64,000 nucleotides of DNA from Dysgonomonas hofstadii (GTDB lineage Bacteria; Bacteroidota; Bacteroidia; Bacteroidales; Dysgonomonadaceae). Below the pieces are notes generated by a model. It saw nothing but the letters and a program-made list of their open reading frames with translations. It was not told where the DNA came from and did not search any database. Each line of letters opens with the position of its first letter. Position 1 is the stretch's first letter. The position numbers and the translations under genes were made by a program. Positions 50,917-60,348 of the stretch are shown piece by piece. Location of the stretch: positions 62,001 through 126,000 of the forward strand of contig NZ_JACIEP010000006.1 in NCBI RefSeq assembly GCF_014196915.1, written 5' to 3'.

Positions 50917-51576
50917 TCACTTCTTATCTTTAGCAACAATCGTAATCTGTAGTTCGATATTGTCGTCTACGATATTATCTTTCAAATTGGCGAACAATGT
51001 TTTTGAGCCATAAGTTACATTCCATTGTGTACGGTCGATAGTGAACGGAACTGTTACCGCCTTATAAAGATCTCCCTCTTTTGTTATCTTAGCGCCGAAA
51101 GTAATATTCTTTTCCACATCTTTCAGTTTCAGATTGCCACTTACCAGATGGGTAACACTGTCTGTTGTATTTGTTCCGGCTTCTATTTTTGTGATGGTGA
51201 ATGTGCTTTCAGGATATTTAGCAACATCAAAGAATTCTTCACTCTTCAGGTGATTGACCAGCATTTCATTCATATTTTTTTGAGTAAGGTCTTCATCGAC
51301 AATCCTGTTCATGTCAATAACAAAAGAGCCGGAAGCCAGACTTTCACCGTTTATTGAAAGGTTTCCACTTTTCAGGGCGATTGTTCCATGATGTGAACCT
51401 CCTACTTTTGATCCCTTCCACTTGATAACCGAAGCTGTTGTATCTACTACCAATTCCTGACCGGCCCCTGCTGCTGCCGTTTGTGCGTCTGTGCCTTCCA
51501 CTTTATTTTTTACGGCATTGCCTCCACATGATGCTGTAAATACCAATGCTGCTATAGCTGCTAAATAAACTTTCAT
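50917..51576 (-). CDS. YceI-family lipoprotein
   Basis: A 219-residue lipoprotein (signal ending TASC, C17). The YceI domain begins at about 43 with the typical LVVDTTASVIKWKGSKVGGSHHGTIALKSG and continues with MNEMLVNHLKSEEFFDVAKYPESTFTIT and FTIDRTQWNVTYGSK. YceI proteins form a lipocalin-like barrel that binds isoprenoid (ubiquinone-like) lipids; the ligand here is inferred. It is one gene, divergent from the LysR gene. Confidence 0.95.
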   Translation of the reverse strand: MKVYLAAIAALVFTASCGGNAVKNKVEGTDAQTAAAGAGQELVVDTTASVIKWKGSKVGGSHHGTIALKSGNLSINGESLASGSFVIDMNRIVDEDLTQKNMNEMLVNHLKSEEFFDVAKYPESTFTITKIEAGTNTTDSVTHLVSGNLKLKDVEKNITFGAKITKEGDLYKAVTVPFTIDRTQWNVTYGSKTLFANLKDNIVDDNIELQITIVAKDKK

Positions 51577-51627
51577 TTTCTTACTGTTTTAAATTATTCA
51601 TTAAAATTCACGTTTCATACATTAACA

Positions 51628-51635
51628 CAAAAGTA
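51628..51635 (-). promoter_or_regulatory. -7 box of the YceI gene
   Basis: The minus strand reads TACTTTTG (TAnnTTTG), 52 bases before the ATG; no TTTG is seen at -33. Confidence 0.45.
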
Positions 51636-51693
51636 TGCCGCTTTGTTCTATTTTCATAATAGTAATTTTAATGCTTTATTATAAAAAAAATTA

Positions 51694-51701
51694 TAGATTT
51701 G
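51694..51701 (+). promoter_or_regulatory. -7 box of the LysR gene
   Basis: TAGATTTG fits TAnnTTTG, 28 bases before the ATG at 51730; the -33 region is AT-rich without a clear TTTG. Confidence 0.45.
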
Positions 51702-51729
51702 TAGTTTCCGATCAAAAAACAAAAGAACT

Positions 51730-52644
51730 ATGGTGAATCTGGAATGGTACAGGACATTTAAGGCTATTTATCAATATGGCACATTAACCCGGGCTTCACA
51801 GGAGTTGATGATATCACAGCCCAATATGAGCATACAGCTGGCATCACTCGAAAGTTATATAGGGCAACAGCTATTTGTTAGAATGCCCCGCAAAATGATG
51901 CCGACTGAATACGGCAAGCGACTTTATACACAAATCGTGGAATCGATAGATAATCTGGAGCGTGTAGAGGCAGAATTTAAAAGGACTGTATTGAATAAGG
52001 CCCCGAATATCCGCTTCGGAACACCTTCTGAGCTATTCAACAATTATCTGGCAGAACATATCGGAGAAAATGCAGAACTTAATCTTTCTGTCGAATACGG
52101 ACTGGCTGACAAGCTAACCGAAAAACTGATCAATAACGATCTGGATATAGCTATTATAACACGGCAGAGTAAATCGGAAGATGTACTTACATACGAACCT
52201 TTGTTTACAGAATCGTTTATGATAGTATGTAATCCGGAATTTGACACCAAGGAATTTGATTATTGTTTAGCCAACGATGATCTTCCCGGTACAGAAAAGT
52301 GGCTGAAGAGTCAAAAGTGGTATGCATATAGTAGCGATTTGGCTTTGATAAGGCGATTTTGGCGCGAAAACTTCAAAAGGCGCCCCATCCTGAAACTATA
52401 TGCCACTGTACCCGATAATGATGCGATCTTAAAAGCTGTGGAAAAAAGCGACGGACTGGCTGTGTCGTCCGACCTGATAGCAGGCAGGCATCTTGAATCG
52501 GGGAAAGTAAAAATTTTGTGGGAAGGTAATGCTCCTGCAACTAATACTTTGTACCTTGCTTATAATAAGAATAAGATACAGCCTCAATATATTGATTTAA
52601 TGAGAATCTTTATTACAACACATATAAAAACCGGAAATAAATAA
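51730..52644 (+). CDS. LysR-family transcriptional regulator
   Basis: A 304-residue LysR-type regulator. The N-terminal winged HTH (residues 1-62: TFKAIYQYGTLTRASQELMISQPNMSIQLASLE) binds DNA, and residues about 90-295 form the substrate-binding domain. It is divergent from the YceI gene (153-base gap) and starts 6 bases before the TPR gene, so it may control either. The effector is unknown. Confidence 0.93.
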   Translation: MVNLEWYRTFKAIYQYGTLTRASQELMISQPNMSIQLASLESYIGQQLFVRMPRKMMPTEYGKRLYTQIVESIDNLERVEAEFKRTVLNKAPNIRFGTPSELFNNYLAEHIGENAELNLSVEYGLADKLTEKLINNDLDIAIITRQSKSEDVLTYEPLFTESFMIVCNPEFDTKEFDYCLANDDLPGTEKWLKSQKWYAYSSDLALIRRFWRENFKRRPILKLYATVPDNDAILKAVEKSDGLAVSSDLIAGRHLESGKVKILWEGNAPATNTLYLAYNKNKIQPQYIDLMRIFITTHIKTGNK

Positions 52645-52650
52645 TTACCT

Positions 52651-53448
52651 ATGAGATATATTTATATTCTTCTTTTACCTCTTTTGTTTACCTCATGTAG
52701 TGCCCAAATCGCAGGTTATGGGATGGTTGCTGTCATAGGACTTTTTGTCCTTATGTTTATTTTGTTCGCTTTGATGTTCTATCTGATAGCACGAAGGAAA
52801 AAACAAGGAGAAAAAAGTCTTGTGAAATTCAACAATGATGTATATATCGCACTTAATCAGCTTAGCACACCTCAGCAAAAAGTAAATATGCTGAATAACC
52901 TTATCGAGCGTATTAATAATGATGAAAAATACAAGAAAGATACTGAATGGCGAGACAAGGTTCTGCTGAAAACTTATTCTCATCTGGCTACGGTCTACTA
53001 TCAGATGGGTGATGAGATGCAGACACTTCAAGCCAGCTCCAGGATTATAGAACTCGATCCGAATGACGGTATGGCATATTATAACCGGGGATCGATATAC
53101 AGTAATATGGGAATGCTGGATAAAGCACTGGCTGACTTGAACCGTACAACCGAATTGTTGCCGGATTATGCGAGTGCATATAATAACCGGGGACTTGTAC
53201 ACGAAAAAATGGAACACTATGACGAGGCAATAAACGATTTTAACCGGGCAATAGAGCTTGAAGATTCGCCAATTGCATATTATAACCGGGGAAATACTTA
53301 TTATGAACAAGGTGATTATAAAAATGCACTGGAAGATTATCACAATGCGTTGACAGGCGTTGACGATATAAATCAGGCAAACCTGAGGTCAGAAATAGAA
53401 GCAAGTATAAAGATCACAGAAGAGAAGAATAAAGAAACGCCTTCGTAA
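52651..53448 (+). CDS. TPR-repeat membrane protein
   Basis: A 265-residue protein. The N-terminus has LLFTSC (C16), which could be a lipobox, followed by a second hydrophobic segment (about 22-45), then a basic stop RRKKQ. Residues about 75-240 hold four or five TPR units: YSHLATVYYQMGDEMQTLQ, AYYNRGSIYSNMGMLDKAL, AYNNRGLVHEKMEHYDEAI and AYYNRGNTYYEQGDYKNAL. These normally scaffold protein complexes. It lies 6 bases after the LysR gene. Its stop codon is in the loop of the terminator. Confidence 0.88.
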   Translation: MRYIYILLLPLLFTSCSAQIAGYGMVAVIGLFVLMFILFALMFYLIARRKKQGEKSLVKFNNDVYIALNQLSTPQQKVNMLNNLIERINNDEKYKKDTEWRDKVLLKTYSHLATVYYQMGDEMQTLQASSRIIELDPNDGMAYYNRGSIYSNMGMLDKALADLNRTTELLPDYASAYNNRGLVHEKMEHYDEAINDFNRAIELEDSPIAYYNRGNTYYEQGDYKNALEDYHNALTGVDDINQANLRSEIEASIKITEEKNKETPS

Positions 53449-53462
53449 TGAAGGCGTTTTCT
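53436..53462. terminator. Terminator overlapping the TPR gene's stop codon
   Basis: AACGCCTTC - GTAAT - GAAGGCGTT is a 9-bp stem followed by TTC. The left arm encodes the last codons of the TPR gene, and the TAA lies in the loop. Confidence 0.88.
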
Positions 53463-53463
53463 G

Positions 53464-54252
53464 TTATTTAGCAAATGTGAGGTCTTTAACTGAGTATTTG
53501 AAATAGCCCGATTCGAATTGCACCATTATCACGTCTGCCATCTTTATCGGTTGCTTGATGGAGATAGAACCGGCTATAGGAGTTTTTGATGGAAATGTCA
53601 CTGCATCTTTCAGTGTTAATGCCGCTTCATAAATATTGCCATCCTTGTCAATTATTTTACCATTGCTATAACTCCTGAAACTCATTTCCTGATCTTTATT
53701 CGCCTTATTCTCAACAACGAAGTTTATTTTCAGCCCTGAGGCCGACTCTTCGGCTTTTACCCATTTCAGGTAAATGTCCTTTCCTATTTCCATGACTCCC
53801 GGTTTTAAATTAGGATCGGCCTTTACCGGTACAGGAATATCCTTGAACTGCATTTTTATATCTGCACTATGTGTCCAGTCTCTTATATTAAGGAGTATAG
53901 CTGTTATGGGATTCATGTTTTTACTCTGGGTTTCGATACTAAAATCGAAACTGTAAGGAATGCCGGGCTGAAGTTCTTTATCGAATGATATGATAGAAGA
54001 CTCCTTTTTTCCTCCCCACCAGATCACTTTCAGATCGTGTCCGTCGCCATCACTGTCGATCACACTTAATTTTAGATTCATAGCACGGATAACTTTGTCT
54101 GCTGTCATTTTTCCTGAGATCAGTAAACGATCTCCTATCACACGGGTAGATTCCAGACTGACAGATATTCCTCCCGAAGTTTGCACCTGTTGTGCAATAA
54201 GACTCAATGTGAATGATACAATGAGTAATGCGGTTAATAATAATTTTTTCAT
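53464..54252 (-). CDS. Uncharacterised exported protein (262 aa)
   Basis: The ATG at 54252 is chosen, as it gives the signal peptide MKKLLLTALLIVSFTLSLIAQQ; the frame extends 96 bases upstream without a likely start. The mature part is beta-rich with two DUF-like halves (VSLESTRVIGDRLLISGKMTADKVIRAMNLKLSVID and WVKAEESASGLKINFVVENKANKDQEM), suggesting an immunoglobulin-like or DUF4352-like sandwich, but no family is certain. It is monocistronic and convergent with the TPR gene. Confidence 0.78.
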   Translation of the reverse strand: MKKLLLTALLIVSFTLSLIAQQVQTSGGISVSLESTRVIGDRLLISGKMTADKVIRAMNLKLSVIDSDGDGHDLKVIWWGGKKESSIISFDKELQPGIPYSFDFSIETQSKNMNPITAILLNIRDWTHSADIKMQFKDIPVPVKADPNLKPGVMEIGKDIYLKWVKAEESASGLKINFVVENKANKDQEMSFRSYSNGKIIDKDGNIYEAALTLKDAVTFPSKTPIAGSISIKQPIKMADVIMVQFESGYFKYSVKDLTFAK

Positions 54253-54601
54253 AGTGTCAGATTTTTGTAACAAAATGTGTAAAATAAAATAATTGATTCT
54301 TTTGTTTTCCTGGGTTCTAAAGATATGAAAGTATTCATAACGATGCAATAGTTTGAAACCCTGAAAAATAGAAGATTCATATTTTTATGACATTTAATTA
54401 ATATTTGCTCCATATTCATCATTATTCTGCTTATCATTTGTTTCGTTTATACATAAATATATTTATACATATCTATCATTTTTATTATTTTGACAATACA
54501 TATAATGGCATTATCTTTGTCATATAAAAAACAAGAACATTCTGATAATAAGAGGTGTTTATAAAAGTATAATCCAATAAAAAAAGAAAGGAAAAACAAT
54601 T
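54253..54601. other. 349-base gap between divergent genes
   Basis: AT-rich with no reading frame of note. The right side holds the exact promoter of the pirin gene (54489-54519); the left side shows no clear promoter for the exported protein. Confidence 0.6.
54489..54519 (+). promoter_or_regulatory. Promoter of the pirin gene
   Basis: TTTG (54489-54492), exactly 19 bases, then TATCTTTG (54512-54519). It is a full match to the Bacteroidota primary-sigma consensus. The leader is about 75 bases, ending in a purine-rich ribosome site (AAAGGAAAAA). Confidence 0.82.
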
Positions 54602-55324
54602 ATGAAAACAACTTTATACCGTGCATCTTCGAGAGGCCATGCTTATCATGGATGGCTGGATACTCATCATACTTTCAGCTTTGCCAATTATTATAATCCT
54701 GACCGGATAAATTTTGGTGCCCTGCGAGTGGTTAATGATGATATCGTGGAAGCCGGAGAAGGTTTTGGCACACATCCTCACGATAATATGGAGATAGTAT
54801 CCATACCATTATACGGAGATCTGGAACATAAGGACAGTATGGGACATACCGAAGTGGTTAGACCGGGAGAGATACAGGTGATGAGTGCCGGAAGTGGCAT
54901 CACTCACAGTGAGTATAATTCAAGCGATGAAAATCCTTTAAATTTCTTCCAGATATGGGTGTTCCCCGACACAAAGAATGTGAAACCGCGCTATGATCAA
55001 AGGGCTTTTGATTTTTTGGAAAAGAAAAATGAACTTGTCCAAATAGTGGGGCCAAAAGACGACCCAGACAACCAAGCCTTATGGATACATCAAAGTGCAT
55101 GGTTTAGCCTTGGCAGCTTCGATAAAGGTTCGGAGGTGGATTATAAGGTAAAGAAAAAAGGAAATGGAGTATTTGCTATGGTCATCGAAGGTGAATTTAC
55201 GGTTGGAGGTCAAAAACTGCATCACCGGGACGCCCTGGGTGTTTCTGATATAGATGAACTGAAAATAACTACCGACTCGGAACATGGACGTATCTTACTG
55301 ATAGATGTACCAATGGTATTTTGA
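54602..55324 (+). CDS. Pirin-family (bicupin) protein
   Basis: A 240-residue cytosolic cupin protein of the pirin family. The N-terminal cupin has GFGTHPHDNMEIVSIPLYG and later SGITHSEYN, whose histidines and glutamate bind a metal in pirins. The HHTFSFANYYNPDRINFGALRVVNDD segment is diagnostic. E. coli YhhW-like relatives show quercetin 2,3-dioxygenase activity, but the natural substrate is unknown. It is a single gene with an exact promoter and a strong terminator. Confidence 0.95.
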   Translation: MKTTLYRASSRGHAYHGWLDTHHTFSFANYYNPDRINFGALRVVNDDIVEAGEGFGTHPHDNMEIVSIPLYGDLEHKDSMGHTEVVRPGEIQVMSAGSGITHSEYNSSDENPLNFFQIWVFPDTKNVKPRYDQRAFDFLEKKNELVQIVGPKDDPDNQALWIHQSAWFSLGSFDKGSEVDYKVKKKGNGVFAMVIEGEFTVGGQKLHHRDALGVSDIDELKITTDSEHGRILLIDVPMVF

Positions 55325-55345
55325 ATATAAAGAGATATGAATCAG

Positions 55346-55384
55346 AGAGTCCGGAGTATTAAATACTCCGGACTCTTTATTTTA
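55346..55384 (+). terminator. Terminator of the pirin gene
   Basis: AGAGTCCGGAGTATT pairs with AATACTCCGGACTCT (55362-55376) as a near-perfect palindrome, followed by a T-rich tail. Confidence 0.92.
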
Positions 55385-55488
55385 TTAAAAATAATACAAT
55401 TTTAATTATGGAATATATAATGAATTTTCATCTATATATTGAATTTAAAATTGCGCTTCTGTAAAATAGGCTATTCCCCTTTAGCCTT

Positions 55489-55557
55489 CCCGATCTGACC
55501 GAATAATAAAGTCTCTCAAATCTTCCTTTATTATAAAATCAGGTCGGGTTTTATTTT
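55489..55557 (+). terminator. Second, long-loop terminator-like structure
   Basis: CCCGATCTGA (55489-55498) pairs with TCAGGTCGGG (55539-55548) with one wobble over a 40-base loop, followed by TTTTATTTT. It lies after the pirin terminator and just before the convergent lipoprotein gene's stop, so it may be a back-up terminator or the 3' end of a short RNA. Confidence 0.5.
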
Positions 55558-55561
55558 ACAC

Positions 55562-56512
55562 TTATTCTTTATTTTCTATTTCTTTTTCCATATAATGGAA
55601 CGAAGTTACATACCCTACCGGTAAGGTTCCCTCATTAACTGTGCCTGTTATGGTTGTCTGTATCAGCAAACCGGTTTCTTCATCAAAAGTATACTGATAA
55701 GCGATGCTGGCATATTCAGTTGTCACATTTTTTACGGTCTTGGAAATAGTCAATCCCAATATATTATTTTTATTAGGTTTACCTAAATAATCAGAAAAAT
55801 ACACCAGATTGGCTACCATTATACAGCTTGCTAACGTCTGGCTATGTGTATTAAATGGCATTTCATAGTTATACCTGCCCACAGGATTATAATCTGTATT
55901 GTCATAAGTATAGCTATACTCGTGTACAATTCCCGTAGAAGTTTGGGTAACTTTTATCCCTGTCCTGTTACCATTTACTATTGTATATTCTTCTGTATAA
56001 CGCGGGCTTGTACCCCCAGTCACAGAGAAACTCTCCATTTTTATCAAATAACCGGCTCCGTCGTATGTAAAATGTATAGAATCGTTTTGTGATCTGCGAG
56101 GAGGATCTTCACTACTTACAGATTTTGAATATGTAACATGACGTGAATGCAATGCATTTCCTGTATTATCTAGCTGTATCAATAAACTATCAAATGTAAT
56201 GGTCGAGCCGCTTTCCCTGATTCTGGAATAAGCAATCAGATTGTTCTCCAGACTGTCCACATTATATGTTTCCGTGTTTATTGTCTCTATGACTTTCATT
56301 ACATTATCGTCATCATACTCAAAAGCAAGGTCTCCTCTGTCTATCAGCCCGTATTTACCTTCGGGATAATCAACCGTATCAAGAAGGTACATGAATGTAG
56401 GCGGCACAGGCTCGGGCTCGGGGTGATATAACTTAATATCATCATCAGAACATGAAATCCATAATACCGATAATAGTAAAGTAGCAACAAGATAGTGTAT
56501 TGTAAGTTTCAT
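55562..56512 (-). CDS. Uncharacterised lipoprotein (316 aa)
   Basis: A lipoprotein with a signal ending in LWISC (C20), followed by an acidic linker (DDDIKLYHPEPEPVPP). The mature part is rich in strand-and-turn repeats (FEYDDDNVMKVIET, VTYSKSVSSED, FTYDGAGYLIKMESF, YSYTYDNTDYNP, YQYTFDEETGLLIQTTIT), like YD/RHS-type repeats of Bacteroidota cell-surface lipoproteins (DUF4595-like). This is a style-based call. A -7 box TATCTTTG lies at 56550-56543, 31 bases before the ATG. Confidence 0.78.
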   Translation of the reverse strand: MKLTIHYLVATLLLSVLWISCSDDDIKLYHPEPEPVPPTFMYLLDTVDYPEGKYGLIDRGDLAFEYDDDNVMKVIETINTETYNVDSLENNLIAYSRIRESGSTITFDSLLIQLDNTGNALHSRHVTYSKSVSSEDPPRRSQNDSIHFTYDGAGYLIKMESFSVTGGTSPRYTEEYTIVNGNRTGIKVTQTSTGIVHEYSYTYDNTDYNPVGRYNYEMPFNTHSQTLASCIMVANLVYFSDYLGKPNKNNILGLTISKTVKNVTTEYASIAYQYTFDEETGLLIQTTITGTVNEGTLPVGYVTSFHYMEKEIENKE

Positions 56513-56542
56513 CAGGTCTTATATTAGTATACTTTTAACACC

Positions 56543-56550
56543 CAAAGATA
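56543..56550 (-). promoter_or_regulatory. -7 box of the lipoprotein gene
   Basis: The minus strand reads TATCTTTG, 31 bases before the ATG at 56512; no TTTG lies at -33. Confidence 0.5.
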
Positions 56551-56683
56551 ACATTTTATCTAATAAGTGCTCGTTAAAAGCCTTAAAACATTATACATAA
56601 CATTAGATTTTTTTAATCCGGAAACCGTCTGTACTTCCACGCAAGTATGTATCTTTACACACCTAAATCTAAAAATATAAAGC

Positions 56684-59236
56684 ATGATGAATTTACGGAT
56701 ACTTTTCATTTTCTTTTTCCTGATTTCGTATTCAGCAATCTTCTCACAGAAGGAACAGCGATTGAATCAAATTTATACAATGGCTCCGGTCAAAGTACAA
56801 AACCCTGTCATGATGGATTCTGTAAATATGAAAGGTAAAAAATTTACGGAAGACGATTTACTGAAAATGAGTTTAACTATTCCGGAACAAACAGCTTTTG
56901 TAAGACCTTTGAAATCTGACACTGCAGGCTACTTCTATCCAACTAAACCTGAAACAGGAACAGAGTTCCAATTATTTTCTTTCTATGTGTACTCTGACAG
57001 GTATGCAAAAGGAAATATAAAAGTAACGTCTCCAAATATGCTTGAGATATATGTAGATGGCAAACTCAGCGCATCGAAGACGACTAAAGAAGACCTTCTC
57101 CGGTCAGAAAAAAGCGTAACTGCGGCGTTTGGCCCTTCCTATCCGGCCGGAACCCGGATAGTTATTAAATTATTAACTACATCCGAAGAGAAATCGACAG
57201 CCCTGAAGATAACTGTTGAGAACGAAAAAAAGGATGACCGCACTATTTTTACTACAGAAAATACAAGCAAGAGATTTATAACTTTCCCCGACACATTCCT
57301 CGGTAAAAGAATAACCGGCACCAGCATTTCACCTAATGGCGGATATATACTGATCTCTTACAGGAATATGGTAAAAGAAAAAGCTGTTTCCACGACTGAA
57401 CTATACGAAGTAAAAACCGGGAAACAAGTACTTATAAACAGCGGGAATACCCGACATCAGCTTGCATGGATGCCCGTGAGCGAAAAATTATACTACACAG
57501 AGATAACCGACAACGGCACTAACCTGATAACCATCGATCCTGCAACGCTGGAGGAAACGGTATTGGCAAAGAATATCCCCAACCAATATATAAGATTCTC
57601 TCCCGATGAAAGAACTCTGTACTACTCGAAAACAGAAAAAGCCGACGAGTCTAAAAGCGATTTGAAATTATGGAAATCGGCAATGGACCGTCAGCCGCAA
57701 CCGTCAGGTTTTAACAACCGTTCGTACATTTATAAATACGATATTCACACAGGTCTTAGCCAGCAACTCACATACGGATCACTCTCTACACGCCTGAACG
57801 ATATCAGTCCCGATTCTAAACAGTTATTATTTTCAATGTCTGAAGAAAATCCAACTGAACGGCCTTTCTATAAAAGTTCGATGTTCAGGCTCGACCTCGC
57901 TACAATGCAAATCGATACACTGTGGGTAAATGACGGCTTTACCGGTAGTGCAACATTTTCTCCTGATGGAAAAAAAATATTGATACAAGGTTCTGCCGAG
58001 GCCTTTGGTGGGATAGGGCAAAATATTGATCCGGGACAAATTGCCAACAGCTACAATAAGCTTGCATTCATCATGGATCTGGATACTAAAAAAGTCGATC
58101 CTTTCACAAAGGATTTCGATCCTAGCATCAATAGTTGTTTCTGGAATAAAAAGGATAATCTCATATACCTTGTCTCTACAGATATGGATTATGTAAATAT
58201 TTACAAATATAATCCTTCAAACAGAACATTCAGCAAGCTTCCGCTCAACGAGGATGTGATACAAGCATTTTCTGCCGCAGACAACGGTGAAATCGCCGTT
58301 TATTATGGTCTGGGGCAAAGGAATTCAACACGGGGATATATATTCGACCTGAAGAGCCAGAAATCGACACTAATCTCCGACCCTTTCCAGGAAAGGCTGG
58401 CAAACATAACACTGGGAAAAACGGAAGACTGGAATTTCACCAGTTCGGCTGGAGTAGAAATAAAAGGAAGTTACTTCCTTCCACCTGATTTCGACGCCTC
58501 AAAAAAATATCCGATGATTGTCTATTATTATGGAGGAACCAATCCGACTTCACGCCGCTTCGAGGGGCATTATCCACCAAATGTATTTGCCGCACAGGGG
58601 TATGTAGTTTATGTAATACAACCGAGTGGTGCAATCGGATTTGGCCAGAAATTCGCAGCACTCCATGTAAATGCATGGGGTAAACGCACAGCGGAAGATA
58701 TCATTGAAGGAACAAAACAGTTCTTACAGGAACACCCTTATGTAAATAAAGATAAAATAGGCTGTATAGGAGCATCTTATGGTGGCTTTATGACCATGTA
58801 CCTGCAAACTCAAACGGATATGTTTGCCGCTGCGGTATCTCACGCCGGAATCAGTTCGATCAGCAGCTACTGGGGTGAAGGTTATTCAGGATATACATAC
58901 AGCGCAGGAGCAAGCGCAAATAGTTATCCATGGAATAATCCAGACTTATATGTAAAACAAAGCCCTTTATTCAGCGCAGATAAAGTGAAAACCCCTATCC
59001 TGTTTACACATGGAGCTGTCGACACCAATGTGCCTGTTGGAGAAAGTATTCAGATGTATACCGCATTGAAAATACTTGGGAAACCTGCTGAATTTATACA
59101 GATTAAAGATGAAAATCACGGGATAATGGATTACAAGCGACGTGTGGAATGGAACAACTCCATCATGGCCTGGTTCTCCAAATGGCTGAAAGACGACAAT
59201 GGCTGGTGGAAAACATTATATCCGGACAGTAAATAA
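56684..59236 (+). CDS. S9-family serine peptidase (dipeptidyl-peptidase IV type)
   Basis: An 850-residue exported peptidase. A signal peptide (about 1-21) is followed by an extra N-terminal beta domain (about 60-190), a beta-propeller with several WD40/PD40-like blades (about 200-580), and the alpha/beta-hydrolase catalytic domain. The triad is S698 (GASYGGF), D780 (GAVDTNVP) and H812 (DENHG). It removes N-terminal dipeptides, often after proline, from peptides in the periplasm or outside. It is monocistronic. The start is the first of two ATGs in tandem. Confidence 0.94.
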   Translation: MMNLRILFIFFFLISYSAIFSQKEQRLNQIYTMAPVKVQNPVMMDSVNMKGKKFTEDDLLKMSLTIPEQTAFVRPLKSDTAGYFYPTKPETGTEFQLFSFYVYSDRYAKGNIKVTSPNMLEIYVDGKLSASKTTKEDLLRSEKSVTAAFGPSYPAGTRIVIKLLTTSEEKSTALKITVENEKKDDRTIFTTENTSKRFITFPDTFLGKRITGTSISPNGGYILISYRNMVKEKAVSTTELYEVKTGKQVLINSGNTRHQLAWMPVSEKLYYTEITDNGTNLITIDPATLEETVLAKNIPNQYIRFSPDERTLYYSKTEKADESKSDLKLWKSAMDRQPQPSGFNNRSYIYKYDIHTGLSQQLTYGSLSTRLNDISPDSKQLLFSMSEENPTERPFYKSSMFRLDLATMQIDTLWVNDGFTGSATFSPDGKKILIQGSAEAFGGIGQNIDPGQIANSYNKLAFIMDLDTKKVDPFTKDFDPSINSCFWNKKDNLIYLVSTDMDYVNIYKYNPSNRTFSKLPLNEDVIQAFSAADNGEIAVYYGLGQRNSTRGYIFDLKSQKSTLISDPFQERLANITLGKTEDWNFTSSAGVEIKGSYFLPPDFDASKKYPMIVYYYGGTNPTSRRFEGHYPPNVFAAQGYVVYVIQPSGAIGFGQKFAALHVNAWGKRTAEDIIEGTKQFLQEHPYVNKDKIGCIGASYGGFMTMYLQTQTDMFAAAVSHAGISSISSYWGEGYSGYTYSAGASANSYPWNNPDLYVKQSPLFSADKVKTPILFTHGAVDTNVPVGESIQMYTALKILGKPAEFIQIKDENHGIMDYKRRVEWNNSIMAWFSKWLKDDNGWWKTLYPDSK

Positions 59237-59253
59237 AAGAATTTTTTGAAAAG

Positions 59254-59296
59254 AAACAGAGGGGATATTGATAAAATATCCTCTTTCTGTTTTAGA
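59254..59296. terminator. Terminator of the S9 peptidase gene
   Basis: AAACAGA..GGATATT pairs with AATATCC..TCTGTTT with a small internal loop, followed by T-rich DNA. It lies 18 bases after the stop codon, between convergent genes. Confidence 0.8.
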
Positions 59297-59299
59297 TTT

Positions 59300-60214
59300 T
59301 TATTCCCTCACTAAAGGCAATGTCGAGCAACGAAGCAATCCTCCCATTTTTGATATTTCATAATACGGGATAGCTTCTACAGTAAGCCCCCAACTATCCC
59401 TCATGTAATTATTCAAACGCAAAAACCGTTCTTCACTGACGACAACAGAAGGCGATATTGAAAATACATTCGTATTCATATAATACATTTCCTCCCGTGT
59501 AATTTCAAACATATTCTCTTTGCCAAATATATCGACAAGCTGGTGATAATCCTTTATATTCCTGAATCCGTCTCTGTAAATAATAGCTTTGCCATTACCG
59601 ACAGGCATAAAAGTACAATCGAGATGAAGAATTCCTTTGTATGGATCAGTATCGTTCTTTTTCAGTTCCAGTGCTATAAAGTTTTTATCAGGAAACAATT
59701 CTTTCAAAAATGCAATCGCATAAGCATTCGTCCGGGCTGTCTTATATTCCGGATAATCACGCTCCATATATGTGCCAATAAAAATAATATCATTATAAAG
59801 AACCACATCCCCACCCTCAACATGCGCTTTCTCCGGCAGATTATATATTTTATTAAAAGCAATATCACTATATATAGGAGCATAGGCTTCCTGTTCGTCA
59901 GCCCTGTCAGGAATTATATTGGATGTTATTATCTTATCATCGATAACAAATGCTACATCCCGGGCATATACCTGATTACAGTTAGGCAGGATAAGAGGCC
60001 GGCGAACCTCTACACCGTATTTCAGAAATACGTTCTCAAAAGCAGTCATCTCATTGGCGATAGCTTCTTCGGTAGGATACTCCCCTTTCTTTACTGTTTC
60101 ATACGACTTAGCATCATATGTTTCATCCAGTGTGGGAATTTTCCCTAATGAATATGGCTGTCCCAATACGACTGTTTTCAATTGTGCTGTTTCGTTCTGT
60201 ATATTTAAAATCAT
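59300..60214 (-). CDS. Arginine-deiminase/amidinotransferase-fold protein
   Basis: A 304-residue enzyme of the guanidine-modifying superfamily. Catalytic residues are visible: R85/D86 (YARDVAF), EGGD at 133-136, H197/D199 (LHLDCTFM), and C296 (RCSTLPL), the nucleophile near the C-terminus. Candidate activities are arginine or peptidyl-arginine deiminase, dimethylargininase, or transfer of an amidino group. The length (304) and order fit the DDAH/ADI-like branch. No arginine-pathway genes lie beside it to decide. Confidence 0.9.
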   Translation of the reverse strand: MILNIQNETAQLKTVVLGQPYSLGKIPTLDETYDAKSYETVKKGEYPTEEAIANEMTAFENVFLKYGVEVRRPLILPNCNQVYARDVAFVIDDKIITSNIIPDRADEQEAYAPIYSDIAFNKIYNLPEKAHVEGGDVVLYNDIIFIGTYMERDYPEYKTARTNAYAIAFLKELFPDKNFIALELKKNDTDPYKGILHLDCTFMPVGNGKAIIYRDGFRNIKDYHQLVDIFGKENMFEITREEMYYMNTNVFSISPSVVVSEERFLRLNNYMRDSWGLTVEAIPYYEISKMGGLLRCSTLPLVRE

Positions 60215-60348
60215 AATATAATTGTTTTATATCTATAAAGATAACGTTTCCCGTTCAAAATAGTTGAGCAGAAAAAAGCAGTATTCTTCCCACAATGAGA
60301 AAACAAAAAATATTTTCCTATATTTACACAGATTAAAAAGCAGATAAG